From: Blattamonas nauphoetae
Taxonomy: Eukaryota > Preaxostyla > Oxymonadida
Assembly: GCA_033064195.1 (NCBI GenBank)
Contig: JARBJD010000176.1
Span: forward strand, 1-64,000
Length of the DNA: 64,000 nucleotides
Direction: 5' to 3'
Shown here: positions 11,124-21,687 of the stretch, in pieces
Position numbering within the stretch: position 1 is the stretch's first letter
How the letters are laid out: every line of letters starts with the position of its first letter
Notes under the pieces: model-generated
What the model was told of the DNA's origin: nothing
Database searches by the model: none
The model's input: the letters and a program-made list of their open reading frames with translations, nothing else
Program-made: the position numbers and the translations under genes

Positions 11124-12245
11124 TCACAACAATGTCAAGTTTTCAGCGCACAACTGGAAGATGAAGGTGCGAGCGACCGAGTGCTGATCTAACCCTAAAA
11201 CCCTAATACTTGTTGTGTGAGACGGCGGACATAGAACGTCAATAAGATTGTCACGGCATGCTGTCAGGACTTTTTCGGAAAGATGTGCTTTCATCATATC
11301 CATCTGTAAAATATTGTGGGCGGAGTCCAGCATTATATCTCTTCTTCTTCTAATCATGGAGGGAAGGATTGATTCAAAAAAAAGTCGTTCGAAATGAGCA
11401 GTTGAGCCAGTCTTATCTTGTGTGGGACAAAATCGGATGTAGTACGACTGGATTGCGAGGTATTCTGCTGGAATTGTTGTCCCTTCGTAGGAAATAGTTG
11501 ATGGGTAGTGTGTTCCGTCAGCAGAGATTAATAGAAGAGCAGAAGTTTTTGGAGGAAGGATCGGTTCGAGTGCTGAAGGTCGCGGAGAGTCGTCCGAAGT
11601 GACAACTTTAGCTGGGTTGCCCTGTCAATATGCATATGGGTCTCATCCAAGTTGAAAATGAGGGAAGGATGATAGCGATGCAAATTGAATAATTGTTGGA
11701 CACGTTCAAAAAAAGGTTGAATACAATCCTTGGTACAATGAATTAGGCGGCCGATGGGATATGTGATGGGTCGAATAAATGAAAGTTCTTTTTGCAGCTT
11801 GATAAAATAATAGGGCCACGTTCGACATAGTCCCTGGATGTTTTCTGGAATCGCTTCGGCTGGATGAAGAATTGTCAATGCCTATAAAATAAAAAATTGT
11901 GGGTTGTCATACTTCGTTTCTGATTTCTTTTGCGTTGAGGTGGGTATTATTGTGGGCATGTTCCAGTATGTTTTCTTTGAGTCTGAGTTGTTGAGGAGGG
12001 GTCAATTTTGGAGGGCGTCCTGGCTTCCCCACAATTCGATTAGTCCGCTTCGCCTTTTTTGCTCGTTTGAATGCAGAAGCGCTAATATACTTCTGAGAGA
12101 TTAGAAAATTTCTGGGAATGCCCTCCCTCTCAGAAATAGCAAATACTTTTGCGTTCTCAGATGGATAGTCCTCCGTATCTTCTTCCATCAAACGCAAAAC
12201 ATCGGTTGTCGAGAACTGTCGTTTCACTTTCCGAATGGGTTCCAT
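11124..12245 (-). mobile_element. pogo/CENP-B-type DDE transposase, broken
   Basis: The start is ATG at 12245. The N-terminus has a helix-turn-helix-like region and the basic GKPGRPPKL motif. An apparent 31-nt intron (11882-11912, GTATGA...TTATAG) joins NE to ALTILHP in frame. The DDE_1 catalytic core follows, with the first acidic motif in SLIFNLDETHMHID. A frame change near 11.58 kb separates it from ISADGTHYPS...GSTAHFERLFFESILP and from a C-terminal piece where DVLCPPSHTTSIRVLGLDQ matches the region after the second catalytic Asp in pogo/Tigger transposases. The expected D-N-A/G context is replaced by MLDSAHN. Terminal inverted repeats were not found with confidence. Confidence 0.7.
11189..11208. 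repeat. interstitial telomere-like repeat
   Basis: ctaaccctaaaaccctaata holds two CCCTAA units two bases apart, within the 3' part of the transposase remnant. TTAGGG-type repeats are common eukaryotic telomere units. This may be a patch from break repair, or chance. Confidence 0.3.
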
Positions 12246-12564
12246 GAAAAAAAAAGTTATGGGTTTGATCGATCCTCATTTGGTCATATGTTCACCCTGC
12301 AGTCTGTTTTCTCCCATATTTCTCATTTTCACAATTTTTATTGATCAGAAAATAGAAATGGGGACATCAAAAATTTTGATTCCCATAGTCGAAAAATAAG
12401 GTCCGGTTTTTTGACAGACTATCAAAAAAGTCGCCGACTGTTTTAGTTTTAGGGACTGGACTCGATGTTTTCAGACCGACCACTGCCCATGCCTACATGA
12501 TGTATCGTGAAGTGACAATCTAATGCAGTTCTCCCTTCAAGACACCTATTTTTTGGAAGTGAAC
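12246..12564. other. transposon flank with two hairpins
   Basis: Upstream flank of the transposase. Two neighbouring inverted repeats are visible. Around 12357-12390, atgggg and atcaaaa pair with ttttgat and cccat. Around 12402-12436, ttttttga pairs with tcaaaaaa. Such paired subterminal hairpins can mark DNA-transposon or MITE ends, but no target-site duplication was recognised. No gene is seen. Confidence 0.35.
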
Positions 12565-12641
12565 GTGCGGCGCGTTTGGCCTAGCGGTGGACAACCCCTC
12601 TGTCGATGGTTGCGCTCGGGGTTCGACTCCCGCCGAGCACA
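12565..12641 (+). tRNA. tRNA-like Pol III unit (tRNA pseudogene or tRNA-derived SINE head)
   Basis: A strong internal A box (tggcctagcgg, 12577-12587) and a perfect B box (ggttcgactcc, 12620-12630) lie 43 bp apart, followed by a T-run terminator (tttttt at 12644-12649). The acceptor ends gtgc and gcac pair, and caacc/ggttg can form an anticodon stem. However, the lower acceptor stem and T stem are mismatched and no clean 7-nt anticodon loop with U33 can be drawn. I therefore read it as a decayed tRNA or a tRNA-derived short element rather than a functional tRNA. No anticodon is assigned. Confidence 0.45.
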
Positions 12642-12649
12642 ACTTTTTT

Positions 12650-12854
12650 GCCACTACTTATAGTTTTTTGGCCCAGAAAGTCCACCCTTGCCGTCTGTGA
12701 TGTGATTGACAAATGCTTACCTCCAACCATGTATTTGTGGTTTAAGTGATTTGATCCAACCCATTAATCGATACATAAACACAGAGGTGACTTTGTTTTG
12801 TCAACTTAACAATTCACAAACAAATTCTGTGTTAGCATCATCCTTAATTAGCCG
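12650..12854. other. spacer upstream of the coiled-coil gene
   Basis: AT-rich spacer holding the presumed 5' leader of the coiled-coil gene. No other feature recognised. Confidence 0.35.
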
Positions 12855-14961
12855 ATGACGCATTATTTTTGTGTGCTTTTTTCGCTGTCACTGACTCTTC
12901 AATCAATTCAAACCACTTCATCTCTCTCTTGTTAACTACAGCACATCTGGAAACCACACCAAGTTTTTTTATTTGTCATCACATTTTTTCACGATTATTT
13001 AAAAAAATAGCACAACTCGGTCACACTCTACCCTCACAATTCACACTCTCTCCACCATCAACACCGCCATCATTGAACGACGAGCCAATCCATGATGAAA
13101 CTGATTCATTTGTTCCTCCCTATCTCCTTCAAGCAAACTCTGCCCTAAAAGCTCATACCAAAGGAAACAAACGTGGTTTTTCATTAATGATCTTCACATG
13201 CCACTCCTCACGTTGAATTGTTTCTTCTACTTAGACCGTTCACACCAAGTTTTAACACACAGTGCTGTCACCAACAGAGAACAAAAACATCGGAGTCGTT
13301 CCCGATCCCGAAAAGAAAACACTAAACCTTCCATCAAATCCTTAGACAATTCACAAGGTCTCGTTTCACACACACTTCTCTGCAAACTTCCTTCTATTAA
13401 TTCTATTCCTTTCTTTTTAGGGCGAACATCCTCACCATCGCATGAATCTTACAGACCAGAACGAAAATCGGACTCAGCTCACTTCAGAAACAAAACCCAC
13501 GAAGAAATATCTCACTCCTCCACATCCACACGTACATCTCCAAGTTTACTCCCCCCTTCATCTCGAAAAAACAAAATAAAGACGAATAGTTCGCATCATA
13601 ATCCCAGGAGGGATGGAATGCCTTCACACGTCCACCAGTCGAAGGAACTTCCTGAGCATCCACAGATTGAAGATGATCACCTCCTAAAGCAAGATTTGCA
13701 AGGTTTGTGACCCTGTTCTCACAGCGTCAGGATCAACGAATATTCTCCCTCTTGTTCACTCCATTCCCGAATTCAATCCTCATTATCACTTGGATCTACT
13801 CTTCTCATTTCATAGACACTATCCTCAACCAACTTTCGCAGACAGACCAGACAAGTTCGAATGCAACCGAACTCTCCGAAATGCAGACGAAATGGGCGGA
13901 TTTGGAGCAGAAAATGAAACAAAACGAAGCAGATCGCGAAAAGGAACGACTGGAAGAGCGTACTCAGCGAGAAGAGCTCAAACTCTCAATCCGAAAAGAA
14001 GAAGAAAAACGAAAACAAATTGAAGACGAAATCCTCCACAAGGAACAGGAAATTGAGTGTATGCGTGTGGAAATACGTTCACTCCACACTGCACTTGGCG
14101 CCGAACAATTAATTACTGAAATTAATCAGCGAGAACGAGAAACAATCACACAGCAGACTCAAACAGACGAAGTCTTCATCTCGCTGCATCCTCCGCCTCA
14201 AACCCCCACAGCGCCTGTCCACTCTTCTCCACAGACACAAAGCGAGCCGGCAAAGAATGCTGCAGGGATGGAGCTTGCTCAACTGAAGCAGAATCTCCAG
14301 TACCACATCCGAAAAGCCGAGCGAGCGAGTGAGGAGATGAAGAAGGCAGAACAGGTGAAGGCCAAACTGATGTCAGAAAACGTCGCTCTCCGGCATGTCC
14401 TCATTTTCCCATTCATTTCTCCCTTCCTTCTCTCCTGCTGGCTCTCTCAGCGACAACCTGAAGCACCTGCAGGCCGAACTGCGAGATTCGAAGACCGAGT
14501 GGGAGAAGCAGCGGCTCAGCATGGAACACGACTTCCAACAGAAAACAACGCGCCTGGAGAAGGAACGAGATGAGGAGCGCGACAGAAGGAACGAGCTTGA
14601 GGAGCTCTTGCAGCAGGAGGAGGATCGGACACGAGTGTTGGAGGAAGAAAACGAGGCACTCCACCAGCAACTCGCTGAAATGGAACCACACTCTGATTAC
14701 ACCGACAGCGATGGCCAATCAGAAGACGGGCGCGATTCCCACGACTCGGAGCACAGGACAGACGAAGACGATGAGAGCTCACTGCAGGACGACCTGCTCT
14801 CGCCGTCGTCACCAAACACACACTCCTCCGTCAACCCCCAATCCGGCGATGAAAGCGTCATTCCGGACCACCCACAGCAAAACTTCCAGGTCAGCGACAC
14901 TGTGACCTCTGCGTTTTCCCCGGCTTCCGTTATGCTCGAGGGGGAAGAGCCTTTTGCCTGA
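12855..14961 (+). CDS. coiled-coil protein with acidic C-terminus
   Basis: Six exons are inferred: 12855-12870, 13011-13175, 13235-13357, 13421-13702, 13816-14392 and 14451-14961. Together they encode about 557 residues in a continuous frame; the first exon is the least certain. The N-terminal third is Ser/Pro/Arg-rich and disordered. The centre is a long coiled coil (TKWADLEQKMKQNEADREKE onward, then LSDNLKHLQAELRDSKTEWE onward). The tail is acidic and Ser-rich. The last intron (14393-14450) begins GCATGT, so it appears to be a GC-AG intron; splicing there gives ENVALRDNLKHLQ without breaking the heptad register. No enzyme domain is seen. A cytoskeletal or scaffold role is possible but unproven. 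Confidence 0.7.
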
Positions 14962-14985
14962 CTTGATTTCAATCACTCTTTTTTT

Positions 14986-16782
14986 ATGTCCAAGCGATTT
15001 ATTCACAAAATTGTCTCTATTCATTTCACTATGTTAATTTCTAGGGAGCATACGACTTCTTTCACCAAATTGGATGATATAGCGGACAATTTGAATCCTC
15101 TAATTGATCCCCATACTAATCTTTCTTCAGATCCAACACTAGGATTTGTCTCTGCTTGCTTAATGACTTCGATTGCCTTCTCAACTGCTCAATCAGCATC
15201 GGACAATTTGTCTGTGCCATGCACATCATTATCAGAAGGCGTTACCTTCGATACGTTCTCACTCTCCTTTATCGATCAATCTCCAATGAGCTCAAGTGAT
15301 TCGCAAGGAATCTCTTCTATCCATCCTCTTACAATTCACTCCTTGTCGGTGAACACTCAGGAGGATTTTCAACTTGGTTCTTTTGAAAACCAACTCCAAG
15401 CACTGAATTCCAAAGCTGGTTCAGGGCACATGGACTCTGTAGGGTCTGAAAATTATTATGATACTAACGATATGCTGTTTCCCCACTCAAACGATTTTGT
15501 TACGTCTTATCGTCCGCCATCTGACCCAATTTCGTCACATTCCGCGTCGTCGATGCACACATATTCGTCAGCGGACCCTTATCACCTTCTTCAAAACACA
15601 AGTCCAATGCCTGCTGAGCGTTCCAGTCAGCTTTCCAGGTTTACGTCCACTGCAACACCATCTTCTCCACAATTTCAGTCTCAAAGACCTGTCACCACTA
15701 TCCATGCGATTGACGCTCATTTTGGGTTCCACTCTCATTCAGGAACTGACCAGCCTTTCATTGACATTTCCACCTATGCAGAACCAGACGGTTTTTCCAC
15801 ATCTGCTCAACTCCCTTTCCGAGCTTCATTCCTCCTTCCATTCTTCCCACGCAGCATGGACACACTGGCGACAACTGAGGTTGAACACAATCCAATCATC
15901 CTCTCTCGTGATGAGGATGGTGCTGACCAAAATTCTGTCATTCAGGGTGGGTCGGCAACGGGGGTATCAACCTCTCTGTCAATATCAAATTCCTCTTTCC
16001 GGATATCCTCGCCGCCAGTCTTGGGGAATTCAACCTCTTCAACGTCACATAACAGGAAAAATAAGATCCCTGTTTTCTCACATCCATTCAAGACAGATAC
16101 AAGCTTATCAACGAGCGAAACGGAGAAAAAGACTAACACAGAGGCCAATCCATCTCCACCCATGTATCTGATTTCACCACACAACTCAACCGCCTTCAAC
16201 CCGTCGTCACCACCCCTCTCGGCCGCAATCACAACAATCAAATCATACGACGAATCAGGAGGTCCTCACCATCTCTTTACCTCGTCCTCCCTCCAACCAC
16301 TGCCAACGACCCCTCCATACACACCCATGACGTCTTCCCCAAGTGTCTCCCTCTCCTCCCCCCTCGACAGCTCTACTCTGTCGACTACATTTTCATCGAC
16401 TCCATCAGTCTCGATGCAGTCGTCTCTTCCCATTTCTGGCTCAGAATCGTCGAAATTAGCGTCCAATTCTGCCCAGCCACCAACATTCACCCTCTCCAGT
16501 CTTGATACACTCGCGAAATCAATGGCTGGGAGCTTGCATGAGCGTTGCTATCATTGTGGACAGTTTGGACACGTCTTTGCAAAGTGCCCCTACCACAGCT
16601 CACACCACGCCGTCGTCGCTCCTCGTCGGCATGTCAGCCGGTCTTCCTGCTATCGCTGTGGACGTGAAGGGCATACCAGCAAGGAATGCACGTTTGAAGA
16701 TACAAGGATATGCTTTTTATGTAAAAAAGTTGGCCACGTTGCGAAGGAATGCCCATTCTCAACCACTGGCCAACAGAAGTAA
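14986..16782 (+). CDS. CCHC zinc-knuckle protein with long disordered N-terminus
   Basis: A single open frame of 598 codons. The first ~510 residues are Ser/Thr/Pro-rich with no domain. The C-terminus carries three CCHC zinc knuckles: CYHCGQFGHVFAKC, CYRCGREGHTSKEC and CFLCKKVGHVAKEC. The spacing C-x2-C-x4-H-x4-C is that of CNBP/Gis2/Byr3-type single-stranded nucleic-acid-binding proteins, so RNA or ssDNA binding is likely. CNBP proteins are normally short, so the long disordered extension is unusual. Retroviral nucleocapsid origin is unlikely: there is no gag, protease or polymerase next to it. It starts 24 bp after the preceding gene's stop. Confidence 0.8.
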   Translation: MSKRFIHKIVSIHFTMLISREHTTSFTKLDDIADNLNPLIDPHTNLSSDPTLGFVSACLMTSIAFSTAQSASDNLSVPCTSLSEGVTFDTFSLSFIDQSPMSSSDSQGISSIHPLTIHSLSVNTQEDFQLGSFENQLQALNSKAGSGHMDSVGSENYYDTNDMLFPHSNDFVTSYRPPSDPISSHSASSMHTYSSADPYHLLQNTSPMPAERSSQLSRFTSTATPSSPQFQSQRPVTTIHAIDAHFGFHSHSGTDQPFIDISTYAEPDGFSTSAQLPFRASFLLPFFPRSMDTLATTEVEHNPIILSRDEDGADQNSVIQGGSATGVSTSLSISNSSFRISSPPVLGNSTSSTSHNRKNKIPVFSHPFKTDTSLSTSETEKKTNTEANPSPPMYLISPHNSTAFNPSSPPLSAAITTIKSYDESGGPHHLFTSSSLQPLPTTPPYTPMTSSPSVSLSSPLDSSTLSTTFSSTPSVSMQSSLPISGSESSKLASNSAQPPTFTLSSLDTLAKSMAGSLHERCYHCGQFGHVFAKCPYHSSHHAVVAPRRHVSRSSCYRCGREGHTSKECTFEDTRICFLCKKVGHVAKECPFSTTGQQK

Positions 16783-16935
16783 CGCAGATCCTTTTTTAAT
16801 TTTATTCCTTTCATTTCGAGTTGTCTTGATTTCTGAGGTCCGACTGCATGTTCATCACGCCATGGTTTGTGTTTCAATCGTTGTCAAATAGTCAGTATTG
16901 GGCCGATCGAACAGTCGAATCCTCGAAAAGGCTGT

Positions 16936-17949
16936 ATGGGTTGCGGCAGTAGTGCTCAACCTTCTGCATCCGTTGATCCTTCCCCAAAGGATCCCGAAAT
17001 AAAGGATGAACAACAAAACGACTCACTGGAAGAGGAAAACCCTGACATCAAAGAGATCATTGACAGCCTAACTGCAATCAACCGTCTCATTGAGAAAAAG
17101 GATCTTGATATCGACGAAAGTAGTGCGATGAAGACATCATCAGGCTTCCTCTACCTTGGAACATTCAAGGAAAACTCTGTAGTCATCAAAGAAATTAATA
17201 TCACACTTTCAGACATTTCCCCTTTTCTTTACGAGGCAGAGGAACTCCTCCAACTGGAACATGATGGTATCTTGCGCCTCGAAGCTGTTTGTGTTGATCC
17301 ACCTATGCTAGTTTTTCCGTTTTACGAGAAGGGAAATCTCCAGGACCACCTCTACCTTACTCGATCTTCTCCTGAGTCTCTCCCTCGTCCCAAACAACTA
17401 AAATGGTTAACTAAACTTCAATATATCATTGAGATCGTGCAATCTCTTCAGCACATCCACACTTCATCACCACAACATCTCCTCGGCTGTCTTACCTCAC
17501 CTCACATCCTAGTTTCTGATGATGGCCATCTTGTTGTTGGAGGTTTTGGTTGTTCCTTCCGTATCCGTCTCATGACAGCCCAAGAGAAACTAGCAAACAC
17601 CCCACTCCGCCTCTCTTCACTCACTTGGACCGCTCCAGAACTTGTTGGTTGCGAAACACAACTAACTCTCAAAATGGATGCTTATGCACTGGGCATTGTT
17701 ATGTTCGAAATTCTCTTCCAACACGATCCCTACGAGGGCATCTCACAAAAGCAGATCATGGCGTCCATTCTAAACGGAAATCCCATCCGTCCAACTATTC
17801 CAAGTGAGGAAGAATACAATAAACTGGGTATTCCCACCGAAATCGTAGCATTGATGCAGGAATGTTGGGATGAAATCCCTGAGAATCGGCCAGCACTCGA
17901 TGACATGCTGGAACAGCTTGAAGGAATGCTTGTCAATCCATCGGACTAG
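16936..17949 (+). CDS. dually acylated protein pseudokinase (TKL-like)
   Basis: 337 residues. The start at 16936 is chosen because it gives MGCGSS, a textbook N-myristoylation site with a Cys for palmitoylation, predicting membrane anchoring. A kinase fold follows: the beta-3 Lys in SVVIKEI, the helix-C Glu in YEAEELLQLEHDGIL, the APE-type motif WTAPELVG, and the helix-F Asp in LKMDAYALGIVMFEI. The catalytic residues are replaced. The HRD loop reads LLGCLTSPHILV (no HRD Asp, no Lys, no Asn) and the DFG position reads GFG. It should therefore be catalytically dead and act as a scaffold or allosteric partner. It is intronless. Confidence 0.85.
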   Translation: MGCGSSAQPSASVDPSPKDPEIKDEQQNDSLEEENPDIKEIIDSLTAINRLIEKKDLDIDESSAMKTSSGFLYLGTFKENSVVIKEINITLSDISPFLYEAEELLQLEHDGILRLEAVCVDPPMLVFPFYEKGNLQDHLYLTRSSPESLPRPKQLKWLTKLQYIIEIVQSLQHIHTSSPQHLLGCLTSPHILVSDDGHLVVGGFGCSFRIRLMTAQEKLANTPLRLSSLTWTAPELVGCETQLTLKMDAYALGIVMFEILFQHDPYEGISQKQIMASILNGNPIRPTIPSEEEYNKLGIPTEIVALMQECWDEIPENRPALDDMLEQLEGMLVNPSD

Positions 17950-18257
17950 ATGCATCTCCTCCTTCGTGCGGAATCTTCATTTTTCTTCATTTGCCAGCTC
18001 TTTTTTCTTTTTCACAGCGGTTCAGTTTTTTCTCCTTAGAATTGGATCTGAGCACAGCATCATGCTCATGTAATGTCTTGATTTGGATAAATTTTCTCGA
18101 AGGTCATACCTCCCACTTATTTTTCGATTGCCTTGGCCAGTTTTAAAGTGTGTAGGCTTTTGTTTGTTGAAAACAGTCAAAATCATGTGAAGGCTCGAAC
18201 AAAATAAAATAAAAAAATAAGGCCCTATCCAAAAAGGGAGATCGAAACGAGTACTGG
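17950..18257. other. convergent intergenic spacer
   Basis: AT-rich 3' flank between two convergent genes, with poly-A/T stretches (aataaaataaaaaaataag near 18200) that could hold polyadenylation signals. No gene seen. Confidence 0.4.
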
Positions 18258-19508
18258 TCAAATCATTTGACATGCTTTCGTGAAACTTGTAATGTCGAGC
18301 GAGGGCAACTCCCTCTGTTCAAACCGACGCACAACACCACTCTGTCCCTGATCTGAGAAGGTAACCTGAACAACAAGAGGAGAATAAGCAAATGGGATTT
18401 TCATACAAATGCTTTTGTGATAGTGGGGATGTTGGAGACGACGAGAAGGGCATTGTTGTTTCCAACAGCAAACGATGCTGTCCGACGTGTGCAATCAACC
18501 TCAACAATCACACGCTTCGAGTCCCCAAATGGTGCGAGAGGGATATTCTTTCCTTTCACATACGCAGTTCCGTTGTGATTGAAGACGATTGAATTCACTG
18601 TCTTTGGGTCTTCCTTTGTCCAATCCACGAGACCGATCGAGATGTGGCCCCTGTTTCTCAGAAACACTTCCCATTCCAACACAACGATCTTTTCGATTAT
18701 GATGTAATCCACAAACACTTTCTGCGGATTCTGCTTGTTCACCATCACAGTATTCTGCCCAATCCGGCGGAACGAGTCTCCCTTTGGGAATACAAACGAA
18801 GGGGTGATGTTGACGATCGGAAAGCTGGGTAGTGGAGGCGGGGGAGGTAGATGAGTTTGGACAGGTTTGTTTTCGTTCACTAATGGAGTTGTTTGAGGAG
18901 GGGTTGATGGGTGAGGGACAGGTGATTGAGAAGAGATAGATTTCGAGAGATCACTCCTGATAGTCGCAATAGTTTGGCTGAGATCTTCAATCGATGAATT
19001 TTGGAGTTCCAACTGAATCTGGATCGCCTGCATCGTGTGCAGAACCGCATTGACTGCCTGGTTCGTTCGTGATTCATGGAACTGTCGGAATAAGCAAGAA
19101 AAACTGAGAGAAAAGAGAAAATAGTACCGAAAATGTCCGATTGACGAAATCTTCAAATAGTGGAGCAGATTGAGAAAGAGGATGTGAAGGGGAGTCTGAT
19201 ATTGTCGACTTGTTTGTTGTATCTGGCGCTTGTGAAATATTCTTTGGTGCCCATGTCTGTGTGAAATACTCGATTGTTCGTCGGGCTAAATCCAGTGCAT
19301 ATTCTTCTGTGGTGTCTAAGGCTGCTTCGACATCTCTTGACAAACCTACGACATCATTCTGGCGGACATATTTCTCAAAGAAAGTTTTTGTATCCGGTGC
19401 AAGCTTCCTGAGATTTTCCTTGTTCTCAACAGTAAATGAATCAAAATTTAGATCAGTGCCTGACCACCATGCTAGACTCTGTGTCGAGAAAATATCAACC
19501 GAAGTCAT
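18258..19508 (-). CDS. SPRY/B30.2-like domain protein
   Basis: Exons 19508-19128, 19081-18407 and 18365-18258, with introns of 46 and 41 nt, sum to 387 codons. The N-terminal half is helical (KTFFEKYVRQNDVV onward) followed by a Ser/Pro-rich linker. The C-terminal ~170 residues form an SPRY-like beta sandwich, with VVLEWEVFLRNRGHISIGLV and TASFAVGNNNALLVVSNIP as its signature strands. Splicing of the last intron adds VTFSDQGQSGVVRRF. SPRY domains bind protein or other ligands. An upstream ORF in the same frame (19745-19527) ends at a TGA just before the chosen start. A GTATTG donor near 19.58 kb and CACAG acceptor near 19.48 kb could instead splice it on, so the N-terminus is uncertain. Confidence 0.7.
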
Positions 19509-19747
19509 TTGATAGATCGAACCCAATCAAAAAAATTGATTTTTTTGTTCAGAAATGAAGAAGTTCAAATCATTCAATACTGCCAGTCCAGTGATAGAAA
19601 ACCAAATCATGTCTGTTGAATAAGGAAATAGGATACTGCACGCATCTATCCGCAATTGGAGATTGATGTTGATATCAGAGAGACAATGAAGACGTGAACA
19701 ATACGATCTCCACAAATCGATGATTTTGACGGATTCTCGTCCTGACA

Positions 19748-21553
19748 TCAATCCTTCCGTCGTGGTTGTTTCTCTCCAGTGTGTAAAAATGCCTTTTTGG
19801 TCTGTGCAGACGGAGTGGATGAAAACCAATTAATGTAGCTGTTCGGGACATATGAAGGAGTAGTTATGGCTTTTGGAGAGAGGGGCGTTGTGGGTGGTCC
19901 AGGAGCGACGTGTTCAGGATGGTCTCGCGTCTGGGCCTTTGGTCTTGTTGGAGTTGTCGAGAGACGTTTATTCAACTTCTGTCGCAATGAAACAGCTTGG
20001 GGAGAGAGAGGAGGATGCGACGACGTGTTCGTTGGTGTTGGCGAGAAACTGTGGTCCTCATCATCGACAGAGATAAAAAGATGTTGAAACGAGTGCTTCT
20101 TTGGCTTGACGGGACGATCAAAGAGATTCTCCGAGGCGCTAGAGTGAGAAGTGCTTTCACCATCATCACTGACACCTTCGTAGCGGTTGTGAGGGGTCGG
20201 GATATTTGTTGCTGGATTATCTGGCGTGACTGAAGGGGTTGGTAACAAAATCTGAGTGGGTGACTGTTCCTGGGGGGATGGCGATTCTTCAAACGGATGG
20301 TGGGCATTTTGAAGCTGTGGAGTGGTGGAGGTGTCTTGAGGAGAGAGAAGAGGAGAGGATGAGGCATCGACTGGAGAGAAGAGGAATTCTTCATTCTGAA
20401 GAGATTCTGGTGAGATTGGAGGGCTTCGGAGTGGTTTGGACGACCGCGAGGGATGCCTGTTCTGGAATCGCTGAGAAGATCGTTGTTCTCTTGAGATTTC
20501 CAGAGTTGTGGAAGGTCTCAATCGCTCAGATGACCTCATTGGAAGCGTTTCTGGTGAAGTTTGTGGGTGGTGATGGGCAATCTCTTGTTCGAGCTCATTC
20601 ATCGAAATCGGGATGGGGAGAAAACTGTCAATTCCGCGATCAAAGAACGTCCTCCCTGATTCCACATTGTGTGAGTGTTCAGACACCTTTTGGCGGCTAA
20701 GGGTGCTGGATTGGTCTTGATGCTGCTTTCGTGGATTGCGTGGAACTCTTGTGAGAAGCATCGATGAATGCTGAATGAACAATGAAATGATACGACGAAA
20801 AAGAGAACCGCTCGATCTTTTCGAACTTTTGACCGGTGTGCTTCCCGGTTGATGGTGATGTGTTGTTGCTTCCTGGCAAAATCTTCCTGTTCAAAATCCT
20901 TCTCCATCTGTCTCCGTTTTTGTTCCTGTTCCTTTGCCCATTCGTCGAGATGCGGGCGGTCATTGCACCACTTCATCGAAGGAGAGACAAGAAATTCTCG
21001 TTTATTCCAAAGGTTGTCTTGATCTTTCGAGACCGTATCAAAAAAACGCCAATCTTTCACAATGAAAGGATCTTTCGGTGGATGCAGAGCAGTGTCATCT
21101 GTCATTGCGAGTTGCGACGTTGCGCGACGTTTAACATGTTTGTTTCCCGTGCTAGCCTCAAGCTGTGTCCATCATGAAAAAAATGAAGAAGACATCTTCA
21201 CGGCGGCGCATTCGGTCGAGAAATGCTTGACGGGTATCGTTGTGTATTCCTCTGTTAAACCTTTTAAAGATTTGTTCTTGGGATTTTTGAAGGTCGTCCT
21301 TACTTTTTTCGTTGATCATTGCTTCTGCAAAGATTTATGGATGAATGAATAAAATACGCTGTTCAAGATCACTACGGAAGAGATAATGGAGCCTATTCGA
21401 CTCTGTTAAGTCATTCCATTTGTGTGGAGCTGTTCCGTAACTCTGCTTCATTCTTCGAACAACTTCGTGCTTTAAAGCAGTGTGATTAGGCTGAGACTGT
21501 TTTGGACGCAGTAAAAGGTTATCGAACTCATCTTGAAACGAATGAGGATCCAT
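19748..21553 (-). CDS. uncharacterised protein, Ser/Pro-rich C-terminus
   Basis: Exons 21553-21358, 21324-21194, 21162-20809 and 20770-19748 (introns of 33, 31 and 38 nt) sum exactly to 567 codons. The N-terminus begins MDPHSFQDEFDN. The first ~220 residues are helical and charged (KSQEQIFKRFNRGI, EWAKEQEQKRRQMEKDFEQE). The remainder is Ser/Thr/Pro-rich and disordered. I recognise no domain. Its 5' coding end is duplicated about 5 kb away upstream of HID1 (near 26.6 kb). Three GT...AG introns in the first 750 bp keep the frame open, which supports a real gene. Confidence 0.65.
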
Positions 21554-21687
21554 TTCAAAAAAATAACATGCCCATATTAAATAATTCTTTCATTCAAGAT
21601 AAGTACATACAGTTTCACTGTTCTTCTTTTCTCATTATCTTTTGAATTCATATCATCCTCATCCGACCAATCAAGCAGAATCAGCAT

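Noticed and set aside
14986-16782. Zinc-knuckle protein as a retroelement nucleocapsid
   Set aside because: No gag, protease, reverse transcriptase, integrase or terminal repeats nearby; three knuckles fit a CNBP-type host protein.
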